Assembly: GCF_007289895.1 (NCBI RefSeq) | Contig: NZ_CP041660.1 | Coordinates: 1-64,000, forward strand | Origin: Catenovulum sediminis | GTDB lineage: Bacteria > Pseudomonadota > Gammaproteobacteria > Enterobacterales > Alteromonadaceae | Reading direction: 5' to 3' | Length of the DNA: 64,000 nt | Shown: piece by piece, positions 34,523-43,493 of the stretch | Numbering within the stretch: the stretch's first letter is position 1 | Layout of the letters: every line of letters starts with the position of its first letter | Position numbers and translations under genes: made by a program | The notes under the pieces: model-generated | Seen by the model: the letters and a program-made list of their open reading frames with translations, nothing else | Databases searched by the model: none | Told to the model about the DNA's origin: nothing

Positions 34523-36610
34523 ATGAAAAGTATGGCTAAAGAAAAAATATTGTTTGAGAAAGAGCTAAGTTGGCTATCTTTTAATGAACGTGTGTTGCAA
34601 GAAGCAGCAGACAAGAGCGTTCCGGTTGTCGAGAGAGTAAGATTTTTAGGGATTTTTTCTAATAACTTAGATGAGTTTTTTCGAGTTCGCGTTGCCGATG
34701 TCAGACGCCGATCAATCATCGAAAAAGAGCATGGCAGCGAAACACATGCCGCGCAATTATTAGTCGATATTCAGCAAAAAGTGTTGGAATTACAGACTCA
34801 GTTTGACTTGATTTACAAAGATGTGACAAAAGCCTTAGCAAAACATAAAATATTTTTTGTAGACCATACTAAACTATCAAAGTTTCATGAAAACTGGCTG
34901 ACAGATTTCTTCCAACAAGAAGTTTTACGACATATTCGTCCTATTATACCCAGTAAAACACGCAAATTAATCGAGTTAATTGACGATAATACAACTTATT
35001 TAGCGGTTCAAATTAGTAAAAGCGAAGAGTACGAATATGCCATTATTGATGTTCCGACAGACGAAGTTTCTCGTTTTGTTTTACTGCCACCGGAAAAGAG
35101 TAAAGTTAAGAAAGAAGTGATTCTTTTGGACGATATTATTCAGCATAACCTTGAGTCTATTTTTCGCGGCTTTTTTGAGTTTGATAGCATTTGTGCTTAT
35201 TCCTTTAAGTTAACTCGGGACGCAGAATATTATATTGAAGACGAAATAGACCAAAGTTTAGTTGAGCAAATGTCTGAAAGTTTAAAACAAAGGTTTAGTT
35301 CAGACCCAACACGTGTGGTTTATGACAGAGATATGCCTTCAGGTATGTTGAAGTTCTTAAAAAAGCAGCTGTTAATATCCGATACGAATGAGGGTTTATT
35401 GCCCGGTGGTCGTTATCGAAATTTTAAAGACTTTATTGGCTATCCCAACTTCGGACGAAAATATCTAGAAAACACCGCGTTGCCTGCCTTAACCAACCAG
35501 CAATTTGCCAGTTTCGATAGTGCATTTGATGCAATCAGACACAAGGATATTTTATTATATTACCCGTACCACAAATTTGACCATTTTACCGAACTGGTTC
35601 GCCAAGCTGCATTTGATCCGGCGGTCTCTCATATCAAACTGAATATTTATCGGGTTGCCAAAAACTCGCGTATTATTCATTCACTAATGGATGCAGTTAA
35701 AAACGGTAAAAAAGTTTCAGTGGTTGTTGAACTCAAAGCGCGTTTCGATGAAGAAAATAACATTGAATGGTCTCGTGTGATGACAGATGCTGGAATTAAA
35801 GTACAGTTTGGTATTCCGACATTAAAAATTCACTCTAAGTTATGCCTAATTCATCGCCGAGAAGGTGATGATGTCGTTCGTTACGCGCATTTAGGTACCG
35901 GTAACTTCCATGAAAAAACGGCAAAAATCTATACCGACTTTAGCTTATTTACTTGTCATAAAGAAATAACCCGCGAAGTCGAAAACGTTTTTGATTTCAT
36001 AGAGCATAGCTATAAACGTTTCAAGTTTTATCATCTAATGGTTTCACCGATTAATACGCGAATCACGATTACACAAATGATTGATCAAGAGATCAGTAAT
36101 GCTCGCGCACAAAAGCCGTGTGGCATTTCTGTTAAAATCAATAATTTGGTTGACGAGCCTATTATCCAAAAATTATATGAAGCAAGCCAAGCTGGCGTAA
36201 AAATTCGCTTAATTATTAGAGGTATGTGCTCGTTAGTGCCTGGATTAAAAGGTATCAGTGAAAATATCCAAGTAATCAGTATAGTCGATCGTTTCTTAGA
36301 GCATCCTAGAGTGATGATATTTGAAAATAACGGTGATAAAAAAGTCTTTATCTCATCGGCTGATTGGATGACTCGTAACATTGAGCATCGAATTGAAGTC
36401 AGTTGCCCAATTTACGAAACAAGCTTAAAACAGCGCATTATTGATATCTTCGAACTACAATTTAAAGATACAACCAAAGCACGTATTATTGATACTGAAC
36501 AAAAAAATAAATACGTTCCCCGTGGTAACCGTAAAAAATTGCGCTCACAAATTGAAACTTATAACTATTTAAAAAATGTTGAGCAAAACTTTAGTACGGA
36601 AAATCTATAA
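34523..36610 (+). CDS. ppk1: Polyphosphate kinase 1
   Basis: Synthesises polyphosphate from ATP reversibly. 695 residues, the usual length. The N-terminal domain carries Glu-Leu-Ser-Trp-Leu-Ser-Phe-Asn-Glu-Arg-Val-Leu and Phe-Leu-Gly-Ile-Phe-Ser-Asn-Asn-Leu-Asp-Glu-Phe-Phe. The autophosphorylated His lies in Lys-Ile-His-Ser-Lys (about residue 435) and the second catalytic His in Leu-Glu-His-Pro-Arg-Val (about 592), with Ser-Ser-Ala-Asp-Trp-Met-Thr-Arg-Asn after it. ATG at 34523 is used; ATG 34532 is also possible. ppx follows after 12 bases, so the two form a polyphosphate operon. Confidence 0.96.
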   Translation: MKSMAKEKILFEKELSWLSFNERVLQEAADKSVPVVERVRFLGIFSNNLDEFFRVRVADVRRRSIIEKEHGSETHAAQLLVDIQQKVLELQTQFDLIYKDVTKALAKHKIFFVDHTKLSKFHENWLTDFFQQEVLRHIRPIIPSKTRKLIELIDDNTTYLAVQISKSEEYEYAIIDVPTDEVSRFVLLPPEKSKVKKEVILLDDIIQHNLESIFRGFFEFDSICAYSFKLTRDAEYYIEDEIDQSLVEQMSESLKQRFSSDPTRVVYDRDMPSGMLKFLKKQLLISDTNEGLLPGGRYRNFKDFIGYPNFGRKYLENTALPALTNQQFASFDSAFDAIRHKDILLYYPYHKFDHFTELVRQAAFDPAVSHIKLNIYRVAKNSRIIHSLMDAVKNGKKVSVVVELKARFDEENNIEWSRVMTDAGIKVQFGIPTLKIHSKLCLIHRREGDDVVRYAHLGTGNFHEKTAKIYTDFSLFTCHKEITREVENVFDFIEHSYKRFKFYHLMVSPINTRITITQMIDQEISNARAQKPCGISVKINNLVDEPIIQKLYEASQAGVKIRLIIRGMCSLVPGLKGISENIQVISIVDRFLEHPRVMIFENNGDKKVFISSADWMTRNIEHRIEVSCPIYETSLKQRIIDIFELQFKDTTKARIIDTEQKNKYVPRGNRKKLRSQIETYNYLKNVEQNFSTENL

Positions 36611-36622
36611 GCGAGAGACACA

Positions 36623-38137
36623 ATGCAAACATCAAATCAGAGCAGCGATACCGAGTCCGATGGCACAGTGGCAGCATTAGATATCGGTTCCAATAGTTTC
36701 CACTTAATTGTTGCTCGCATAATTGATGGCTCACTACAAACACTTCACAAGGTGAAACAGCGCGTTCGTTTAGCGGATGGTTTATCTGAAGAGGGGGTTT
36801 TAGATGAAGAAGCAATGCAACGCGGATTAAACACGCTCAGTCAAATGGCGCAGACTTTACAAAACGTGCCGCCTCAGAATGTCCGGGTTGTTGCTACTTA
36901 TACGCTGCGCAAGGCCATAAATGCAGACGAGTTTTTAACCCGAGCAGCAGAAGTTTTTCCTTACCCGATTGAAATTATCCCAGGTCGAGAAGAAGCGCGT
37001 TTGATATATCAAGGTATCGCACACACGGTATCTGGTACAGATAACCGTTTAGTGGTGGATATCGGTGGGGGGAGTACTGAATTTATTATTGGTCAGCATT
37101 TTACGCCACTAAAAGTAAATTCCCGCTCTATGGGCTGTGTCAGTTTTACCAAACAGTTTTTTCCAAAAGGCAAAATTACCGAGCGTTCTTTTCAACGTGC
37201 AGTACTGGCAGCCGAGCAAGAGTTAGAAGCAATAAGCGATGATTTTAGAGCCGCAGGCTGGCAACAATGTCACGGCACATCTGGCACGATAAAAGCAATT
37301 CGTGAAGCGATTGTACAGAATGGCTGGAGCAACGGCGAAATTAAAGCAACCCACCTTGAGAAACTGAAACAAACACTCATCGCATTTGATCACATAGACA
37401 ATATCAATATTCCAGGTGTCAGTGAACATAGACGTCCTGTTTTGGCGGGCGGTTTAGCGGTTTTAATCGCTGCATTTGACAGTTTAAACATTCAACAGAT
37501 GCGCTATGAAGATGCCGCTTTACGCGAAGGTGTGTTATACGAAATGGAAGAACGCTTCCAGCATCATGATATTCGTGAACGCACGGTTGAAAGCTTAACC
37601 ACACGTTATTCAATAGATAGCCAGCAAGCCAAACGCGTACATCGCTCAGCTAATTTTATATTCGAACAAATTGCACAAGCTTGGCAATTTAATAAAAAAG
37701 ATTATCAACAGTTATTAAGTTGGGCTGCACTACTGCATGAAATTGGCCTGCACATCCATTCTACTGCTTATCATAAACACTCAGCGTATATTCTGCAGTA
37801 TACAGATATGCCGGGATTTAATACCGAAGAGCAACTTTTGGTCGCCATTTTGACACGCTACCATAGAAAAAAGTTTAAACCAGCAGACTTGCCAAAATTC
37901 AGTTTATTTAAAGCAAAAGCTGTGATCCGGTTGATTCGAATTCTACGTGTAGCATCTGTCTTGAATTTACGCCGTATTGAAGGTTATTTGCCAGCCTATC
38001 AAGTGGAAGTGGAAGATGAGCTCATAAAAATCACCTTTCCTGAAGGTTTTATTGAAGAGCAACAACTGTTAGCCGCCGACTTAACAGTCGAGCAAGATAT
38101 TCAATCAGAATCAGGTTATCAGCTGGAATTTTCTTAA
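36623..38137 (+). CDS. ppx: Exopolyphosphatase (Ppx/GppA family)
   Basis: Hydrolyses terminal phosphate from polyphosphate, opposing Ppk; members may also convert pppGpp to ppGpp. The ASKHA fold is evident from Ala-Ala-Leu-Asp-Ile-Gly-Ser-Asn-Ser-Phe-His (about 17-27), Gly-Arg-Glu-Glu-Ala-Arg-Leu (about 118), Val-Val-Asp-Ile-Gly-Gly-Gly-Ser-Thr-Glu-Phe and His-Gly-Thr-Ser-Gly-Thr. The C-terminal half is HD-like (Leu-Leu-His-Glu-Ile-Gly near 376). 504 residues, close to E. coli Ppx (513). Directly downstream of ppk and convergent with phoR. Confidence 0.94.
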   Translation: MQTSNQSSDTESDGTVAALDIGSNSFHLIVARIIDGSLQTLHKVKQRVRLADGLSEEGVLDEEAMQRGLNTLSQMAQTLQNVPPQNVRVVATYTLRKAINADEFLTRAAEVFPYPIEIIPGREEARLIYQGIAHTVSGTDNRLVVDIGGGSTEFIIGQHFTPLKVNSRSMGCVSFTKQFFPKGKITERSFQRAVLAAEQELEAISDDFRAAGWQQCHGTSGTIKAIREAIVQNGWSNGEIKATHLEKLKQTLIAFDHIDNINIPGVSEHRRPVLAGGLAVLIAAFDSLNIQQMRYEDAALREGVLYEMEERFQHHDIRERTVESLTTRYSIDSQQAKRVHRSANFIFEQIAQAWQFNKKDYQQLLSWAALLHEIGLHIHSTAYHKHSAYILQYTDMPGFNTEEQLLVAILTRYHRKKFKPADLPKFSLFKAKAVIRLIRILRVASVLNLRRIEGYLPAYQVEVEDELIKITFPEGFIEEQQLLAADLTVEQDIQSESGYQLEFS

Positions 38138-38189
38138 TTTTCTAAATTTTTTTAACTGTCTCAATTGTTTTTCTCATTCAACCTAAAGC

Positions 38190-38226
38190 GCCCGACTATG
38201 CACTTAGCCGGGCTGGTTTCTTCTTT
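38190..38226 (+). terminator. Possible ppx terminator overlapping the phoR 3' end
   Basis: GCCCG (38190-38194) and CGGGC (38209-38213) form a short stem followed by an interrupted T-rich tract (TTTCTTCTTTTT). It covers the phoR stop codon, so the two converging genes share the sequence. Confidence 0.4.
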
Positions 38227-39536
38227 TTGACAATTAACTCAGACGGAAAACTAAACCAAAAACAGCTGCCCTCTCCTACTTCACTGGATATTTCCAACTG
38301 GCTTTTGTGGTGGGCGAGAACATGTTTTACGATAGATAAACCTAAACCAGACCCACCCGTTGCGCGCGAGCGTGCTTTGTCGATTCGATAAAAGCGCTCT
38401 GTCAGACGAGATAAATGATGAGGCTCGATACCATCGCCATTGTCGCTTACTTTAAAGACAGCTTGCTCATTTTCCAATTGCCAACTTACAATAATTTCAC
38501 CATTGGACGGCGTATATCGAATTGCATTTTTAACAAGATTAGTAAAAGCACTGCGTAACTCATCTTCAATGCCATGCATGAATAAATCTTTTTCAATATA
38601 AAAGCGGATTGTATGGCCTCTATCGGCATTTAATTGTACAGCCTCTTTTTCAATCAAAGACAATAAATGAGGTACATCTATAATGTTCTCGTAAATATTG
38701 TCTTGATTCGCTTCAATTCGAGACAATAACAATAGTTGATTGACTAAACTAAACATTCTAGTTGTTTGATCTGACATCATATCAACCGCTTTTGTACCGG
38801 GCAAAGCTTGCGCCATGTCCGGATCTTGCATCATTTCCAAATATCCCTGCAATACAGTGAGTGGCGTGCGCAATTCATGAGAAACGTTTGCGATAAAATC
38901 TTTGCGCATCTGATTCACTCTTTGCGTTTGTGTAACGTCACGCCCTAAAATTAAGAGTTGTCCCAGCGCATATGGCACCATTCGAACTTCAATAATATTA
39001 TCACGATGCACGGGTGAAGGGATAAGGATGGGTTCATCAACAAAATCGTTTGATACAGAATTTTTGTTGAAGTGTTCAATAAAATCTGGATAACGCAATA
39101 AATTAGTCACCAACAGACCGCCATCTTCAGGCCAGCGTAAACCAAATACATTACGAGCCAATCGATTACACCAGATAATTTGTCCGGTATCCTCAACAAC
39201 AACAGCAGCATCGGGTAAAGCCTCTGCGCCGTCTCTAAAACGCTTTAAGACTTGTCCAAGTTCTTTTCTTCGCTGTCGATTTTTACGCTGTAATCGGTAT
39301 ATACCGTCGAAAACATCTGACCATAAGCCGTTACTCGAAGGTGGGTATAAGTTCTTTTTACTGGTTAACCAATCGCTTAACCGAATTAAGTTAAATGTGT
39401 ACCAGAGCACTAAAGCAGACAGTAAAAAGATAATACAAAATAATATCGTACCGGTTATATATCCAATGGCTACGGCTAGAGCCAGAAACAAGATAAACCG
39501 GCTGATAGCTTTAAAATATTGCTCTGATACTTGCAT
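38196..39536 (-). CDS. phoR: Phosphate regulon sensor kinase PhoR
   Basis: Membrane-bound histidine kinase that phosphorylates PhoB when phosphate is scarce. Two adjacent membrane helices lie at about 12-50, then a charged linker, a PAS domain (about 95-200; Ile-Ile-Trp-Cys-Asn), the HisKA site Ser-His-Glu-Leu-Arg-Thr-Pro-Leu-Thr-Val-Leu (His near 221), an N box with Asn-Leu-Val-Lys-Asn-Ala-Ile-Arg-Tyr-Thr, and a G box Gly-Gly-Ser-Gly-Leu-Gly-Leu. No large periplasmic sensor, as in E. coli PhoR; signal comes through PhoU-Pst. 446 residues. It begins three bases after phoB. Confidence 0.96.
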   Translation of the reverse strand: MQVSEQYFKAISRFILFLALAVAIGYITGTILFCIIFLLSALVLWYTFNLIRLSDWLTSKKNLYPPSSNGLWSDVFDGIYRLQRKNRQRRKELGQVLKRFRDGAEALPDAAVVVEDTGQIIWCNRLARNVFGLRWPEDGGLLVTNLLRYPDFIEHFNKNSVSNDFVDEPILIPSPVHRDNIIEVRMVPYALGQLLILGRDVTQTQRVNQMRKDFIANVSHELRTPLTVLQGYLEMMQDPDMAQALPGTKAVDMMSDQTTRMFSLVNQLLLLSRIEANQDNIYENIIDVPHLLSLIEKEAVQLNADRGHTIRFYIEKDLFMHGIEDELRSAFTNLVKNAIRYTPSNGEIIVSWQLENEQAVFKVSDNGDGIEPHHLSRLTERFYRIDKARSRATGGSGLGLSIVKHVLAHHKSQLEISSEVGEGSCFWFSFPSELIVKKKKPARLSA

Positions 39537-39539
39537 TCA

Positions 39540-40229
39540 TTAAACTTTCGCTGAGAATCGATAACCTGCACCACGTACGGTCTGGATCATTTTATCGTGA
39601 CCGTGTGCAGAAATTGCTTTACGTAGTCGACGAATATGAACATCCACCGTTCTGTCTTCAACATATACGTTAGTGCCCCATACATGGTCTAATAACTGCT
39701 CTCTACTGTATACCCGCTCAGGATGCGACATAAAAAAGTGTAACAATTTGAATTCAGTTGGTCCCATGTCTAAACCATCTTCATTTGCCGTTACACGGTG
39801 TGAAACCGGATCGAGTTTTAACCCTTGCACTTGAATCATTTCTTCAACACTGGTCGGTGCTGCACGGCGCATTACCGCCCGGATACGGGCTAATAACTCT
39901 TTAGGTGAAAACGGTTTGGTCATATAATCGTCTGCACCAACTTCTAATCCACGAATTTTGTCTTCTTCTTCCCCACGTGCTGTCAGCATTATAATGGGAA
40001 TATCACGGGTAAACTCACTTTGTTTCAATCGCTTCGCTAACTGAATACCACTTCCACCCGGTAACATCCAATCCAATAAGATTAAATCAGGATAAGGTTC
40101 AGTAATTTTGTCTAAAGCTTCCCCATAGGTTTCCGCTTCCAATGTGTAATAACCTTTTTGTTCTAATGCAAAAACCAACATGTCTCGAATTGGCATTTCA
40201 TCTTCTACAACAAGAATTCGGCTTGACAT
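39540..40229 (-). CDS. phoB: Phosphate regulon response regulator PhoB
   Basis: OmpR-type activator that binds Pho boxes. The receiver domain has Val-Glu-Asp-Glu, phospho-acceptor Asp in [12 protein letters not shown] in Met-Leu-Thr-Ala-Arg-Gly-Glu-Glu and Lys in Thr-Lys-Pro-Phe-Ser-Pro-Lys-Glu-Leu. The C-terminal winged helix has Gly-Pro-Thr-Glu-Phe-Lys-Leu-Leu and [10 protein letters not shown]. Start 40229 gives 229 residues and lines up with E. coli PhoB (Met-x-x-Arg-Ile-Leu-Val-Val-Glu-Asp-Glu); ATG 40238 would add three residues. A PhoB-box-like array lies about 50 bases upstream, implying autoregulation. Confidence 0.97.
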   Translation of the reverse strand: MSSRILVVEDEMPIRDMLVFALEQKGYYTLEAETYGEALDKITEPYPDLILLDWMLPGGSGIQLAKRLKQSEFTRDIPIIMLTARGEEEDKIRGLEVGADDYMTKPFSPKELLARIRAVMRRAAPTSVEEMIQVQGLKLDPVSHRVTANEDGLDMGPTEFKLLHFFMSHPERVYSREQLLDHVWGTNVYVEDRTVDVHIRRLRKAISAHGHDKMIQTVRGAGYRFSAKV

Positions 40230-40279
40230 ATTTTTCATCTCATATTGCTGTCTACTTAGTTTGATTATCTTTTAGTTAT

Positions 40280-40319
40280 TTGACATTTTTATGAAACCAA
40301 GACAAAGAATGCGACAAAT
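40280..40319 (-). promoter_or_regulatory. PhoB box upstream of phoB
   Basis: On the minus strand, TTTGTCG, TTTGTCT, TTTCATA and TGTCAAA units lie at roughly 11- to 12-base intervals with A/T-rich spacers. It fits autoregulation of phoBR, though it is less regular than the pstS box. Confidence 0.65.
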
Positions 40320-40417
40320 TTGCAATAAATATGTCATTGGGTGTTCTTTTTGGCCTATCTTAGTCCTTGAAACAATAGGATTTATCACATTCTGTAAAAA
40401 TGACACCCACCCAACAA

Positions 40418-40440
40418 TGTCACATAACTGTCACATTTAA
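40418..40440 (+). promoter_or_regulatory. Extra PhoB-like direct repeat between phoB and der
   Basis: ATGTCACATAA and CTGTCACATTT are in tandem on the + strand at exactly 11-base period, ending eight bases before the der stop codon. No + strand gene lies downstream. On the other strand it could be a distal site for phoB. Confidence 0.4.
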
Positions 40441-40447
40441 ATCTAGC

Positions 40448-41947
40448 CTACTTTTTGTAATACTTCATCATTCGACGACGATTTCTTACCTGGCTTAAAG
40501 TAAGCTTATTTTTACGACCAGCAAATGGGTTGCTCCCTTCACGGAATTCGACTTTAATCGGCGTGCCCATCATATCTAATGATTTGCGATAGTAGTTAAT
40601 AAGATATCTCTTATAGGCATCCGGTAAATCATTCACCTGATTCCCATGCACGACAATGATTGGTGGGTTATGACCACCTGCATGCGCGTACTTCAATTTA
40701 ACTCTGCGGCCTTTAACCAAAGGAGGCTGATGCTCAAACTGAGCAGATTCCATGATGCGCGTAAGCATGGCTGTAGACAGATCTTTCGTCGCGGACGCGT
40801 ACGCTTCCTGTACTGATTCAAATAAATGACCAACTCCGGTGCCATGCAATGCAGATATAAAATGCATACGGGCAAAATCAATAAACCCTAAACGGCGATC
40901 AATTTCAGATTTAATACGCTCTTTGACATCCTGGTCTAACCCATCCCACTTGTTCACGGCTAATACAATTGAACGACCTGCATTCAACGTAAAACCTAAT
41001 AAACTTAAATCTTGTTCACTCAATCCTTCTCGCGCATCAATCAATAATAAAACAACGTTAGCATCTTCTATTGCTTTCAGTGTTTTAATAACTGAAAATT
41101 TTTCGATTGTTTCATGAACTTTTTTACGTCGGCGCACCCCTGCGGTATCAATCAAGACATATTCCTGATCATCTCGCTCCATCGGTATGTAAATACTATC
41201 TCGCGTCGTGCCAGGCATGTCATAAACAATCACACGCTCTTCACCTAAGATTCGGTTGGTTAACGTCGATTTACCGACATTAGGCTTGCCGACTATCGCC
41301 AGTTTAATTTTTTTCCCTTCAGGATCTAAAGCTTCAAGCTCACTGGCCGGCTCTTCACTATCATCATCTTTACTCTTCTCTAAACCTTTTTCAACAAAGC
41401 CACTTTCATCAGATTCTTCGTCATCTTCTTCCACCAATAATGCATCAGGAAAGTTTTCTAAAATCGGTTCAAAGGTTTTTTCTAGTAATGAAGATACACC
41501 GCGCCCGTGCGCCGCGGCAATTTGATAAACAGGGCCAAGCGCCAGACTATAAAATTCAGCAACGGCTGAATCTGCATCAATACCATCGGTTTTATTGGCA
41601 ACCAAATAGACTGTTTTTTGTAATTTTCTCAAATGGTCGGCTAACATCTGATCTGCTGCAGTTACACCTGCACGCGCATCTACCATAAACATCACGACAT
41701 CCGCTTCATCAATAGCGGTTAACGATTGCGCAGCCATATGAGCATCGATGCCTTGCTCATCACCTGTAATACCACCTGTGTCGATAACGATAAATTGAAA
41801 ACGGCCGTATTCAGCTTGTCCGTATTGACGATCTCTAGTTAAACCGGGAAAGTTTGCGACCAAAGCATCACGTGTATGCGTGAATCGGTTAAATAATGTA
41901 GATTTACCTACGTTAGGTCGACCGACTAGGGCTACCACTGGGATCAT
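40448..41947 (-). CDS. der: Ribosome-assembly GTPase Der (EngA)
   Basis: Essential GTPase for 50S subunit maturation. Two tandem GTPase domains: Gly-Arg-Pro-Asn-Val-Gly-Lys-Ser-Thr (about 9-17) with Asp-Thr-Gly-Gly, and Gly-Lys-Pro-Asn-Val-Gly-Lys-Ser-Thr (about 220-228) with Asp-Thr-Ala-Gly-Val-Arg-Arg, then a KH-like C-terminal domain. An acidic linker (about 170-212, rich in Glu, Asp and Ser) joins the G domains, as in E. coli Der. 499 residues against 490. Confidence 0.97.
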   Translation of the reverse strand: MIPVVALVGRPNVGKSTLFNRFTHTRDALVANFPGLTRDRQYGQAEYGRFQFIVIDTGGITGDEQGIDAHMAAQSLTAIDEADVVMFMVDARAGVTAADQMLADHLRKLQKTVYLVANKTDGIDADSAVAEFYSLALGPVYQIAAAHGRGVSSLLEKTFEPILENFPDALLVEEDDEESDESGFVEKGLEKSKDDDSEEPASELEALDPEGKKIKLAIVGKPNVGKSTLTNRILGEERVIVYDMPGTTRDSIYIPMERDDQEYVLIDTAGVRRRKKVHETIEKFSVIKTLKAIEDANVVLLLIDAREGLSEQDLSLLGFTLNAGRSIVLAVNKWDGLDQDVKERIKSEIDRRLGFIDFARMHFISALHGTGVGHLFESVQEAYASATKDLSTAMLTRIMESAQFEHQPPLVKGRRVKLKYAHAGGHNPPIIVVHGNQVNDLPDAYKRYLINYYRKSLDMMGTPIKVEFREGSNPFAGRKNKLTLSQVRNRRRMMKYYKK

Positions 41948-42032
41948 GCGAGTTTCTCCGGAAGTTACTTAATTGACGTGCGTTTTTCAGGTCGCGGATT
42001 ATAACACAGCTTAATTCAAATCCAGCGAGTTT

Positions 42033-42758
42033 TTAAAGTGGCATACTTGTCAGCATGTAGCCATCTTCTGAAACCTCTAAAATACTGCCTTGTGTATACC
42101 AATCCCCTAAAACAATTCGTGTTCCACGGCAAGCATTGCGCGCATTTTGGTGAATGGCCGGACGATGGGTGTGACCATGTATCAATAAATCAGTTTGGTA
42201 ATTATCCATCAGCTCACTAACAGCCTGAGGTGTCACATCCAAAATTTGCATATTACTAATACACTTTTGTTTTTGTTTGCTTTTTTCTCGGCCGGCACCA
42301 AATATTTTATGCCTGGTTTTTAGCGGCAATAACAAAAACAAAAACTGAATTATTTTGTTTCTAACAACTTTGCGATACTTTTGATAACTGACGTCTTGTG
42401 TGCATAAACTATCACCATGCAAAATTAAAACGCGCTGACCATATAAATCAATTAAACTAGGCTCTGGTAACAACTGCATACCGGTTTCACGAGCAAATTT
42501 TTTGCCGATCAAAAAATCTCGGTTACCATGCATAAAAAACACTGGGCAAATATCTTGTGAAATGCGCAATAACGCATGCTTAATGGGTTCTAGCCAAGCA
42601 GCATCTTCATCATCCCCAACCCAATACTCCAAAAAATCGCCCAATATATATAAAGCTTTCGAGTCTGCGGGTAAGTTGCGGCAAAAACGCAAAAATGCAC
42701 CAGTCATATCAGGCCTTTCCTGGCTAAGATGTAAATCTGAAATAAAATATACTGACAT
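42033..42758 (-). CDS. lpxH: UDP-2,3-diacylglucosamine diphosphatase LpxH
   Basis: Lipid A pathway enzyme cleaving UDP-2,3-diacylglucosamine to lipid X. Calcineurin-like phosphoesterase motifs: Ile-Ser-Asp-Leu-His-Leu (6-11), Gly-Asp-Phe-Leu-Glu-Tyr-Trp-Val-Gly-Asp-Asp, His-Gly-Asn-Arg-Asp-Phe-Leu and Gly-His-Thr-His-Arg-Pro. Start set at 42758, giving 241 residues (E. coli 240) with GGAAA upstream. An upstream ATG at 42788 falls inside a perfect hairpin and is rejected. The gene follows ppiB, as in many gammaproteobacteria. Confidence 0.95.
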   Translation of the reverse strand: MSVYFISDLHLSQERPDMTGAFLRFCRNLPADSKALYILGDFLEYWVGDDEDAAWLEPIKHALLRISQDICPVFFMHGNRDFLIGKKFARETGMQLLPEPSLIDLYGQRVLILHGDSLCTQDVSYQKYRKVVRNKIIQFLFLLLPLKTRHKIFGAGREKSKQKQKCISNMQILDVTPQAVSELMDNYQTDLLIHGHTHRPAIHQNARNACRGTRIVLGDWYTQGSILEVSEDGYMLTSMPL

Positions 42759-42772
42759 GCGGTTTCCAGCGA

Positions 42773-42797
42773 GCCTGTTTAAGCGCATTAAACAGGC
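42773..42797. other. Perfect 10-bp hairpin in the ppiB-lpxH gap
   Basis: GCCTGTTTAA (42773-42782) and TTAAACAGGC (42788-42797) are exact reverse complements around a five-base loop. The stem sits 15 bases before the lpxH start on the minus strand and lacks a T-tract there. It may be an mRNA processing site, attenuator or partial terminator of ppiB. Confidence 0.7.
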
Positions 42798-42824
42798 GTT
42801 TTAAGGAAGTATTAAAAGGTATGT

Positions 42825-43331
42825 TTATTCTTCTACTTTTTCTTCTACTTTAGTTTCCGTAATAATCACTTCTTCTACTGGCACGTCTTGATGCATACCA
42901 TGATTGCCAGTTTTAACATTTTTAATTTTTTCTACAACGTCCATGCCTTCAACCACTTCACCAAAAACACAATATCCCCACCCATCCATGCTTTCAGCAC
43001 GAAAGTCTAAAAATGTATTGTTGGCAACATTAATGAAAAATTGAGAAGAAGCTGAATGCGGGTCCATGGTTCTTGCCATCGCTAGTGTACCAACTTTATT
43101 GCTGATACCATTATTTGCTTCATTCTTAATCGGTGCTTTGGTAGGCTTTTCTTGCATACCCGATTCCATACCACCGCCTTGGATCATAAAACCATCTATC
43201 ACGCGGTGGAAGATTGTATTGTTATAAAAACCTTCTCTAGCGTATTGCAAAAAGTTTGCCGCCGTCTCTGGTGCTTTGTCAGCAAATAACTGAATTTTAA
43301 TGTCACCAAAATTAGTGGTAAAAGTAATCAT
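42825..43331 (-). CDS. ppiB: Cytoplasmic peptidyl-prolyl isomerase PpiB
   Basis: Cyclophilin that catalyses cis-trans isomerisation of prolyl bonds. No signal peptide. Motifs [13 protein letters not shown] (about 40-52), Ser-Ala-Ser-Ser-Gln-Phe-Phe-Ile-Asn and [11 protein letters not shown] are intact. Start set at 43331 (Met-Ile-Thr-Phe), matching E. coli PpiB and preceded by GGAAAA; 168 residues. The C-terminus is Glu/Val rich. Divergent from cysS and upstream of lpxH. Confidence 0.94.
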   Translation of the reverse strand: MITFTTNFGDIKIQLFADKAPETAANFLQYAREGFYNNTIFHRVIDGFMIQGGGMESGMQEKPTKAPIKNEANNGISNKVGTLAMARTMDPHSASSQFFINVANNTFLDFRAESMDGWGYCVFGEVVEGMDVVEKIKNVKTGNHGMHQDVPVEEVIITETKVEEKVEE

Positions 43332-43493
43332 ATCGGTTTTCCGTTTATTTAAATTGCACAATTAAAAGCGTATTCTAATTAACCGCGCTTCGATTTACCA
43401 CACTGAAAATTGTTTAACTATTCTGTTTTACGAATGTTAGAATACTCGACTTAACCTCTTAACCTAATTCATAACACGGAAAATCAATAAACT

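Noticed and set aside
40839..41525. Two + strand frames opposite der
   Set aside because: They run antisense to the conserved der gene, with Ser/Lys-rich translations typical of shadow frames.
42759..42788. Upstream in-frame ATG of lpxH at 42788
   Set aside because: It would put ten extra residues before the conserved N-terminus and start within a perfect hairpin; ATG 42758 has a ribosome binding site and gives the family length.
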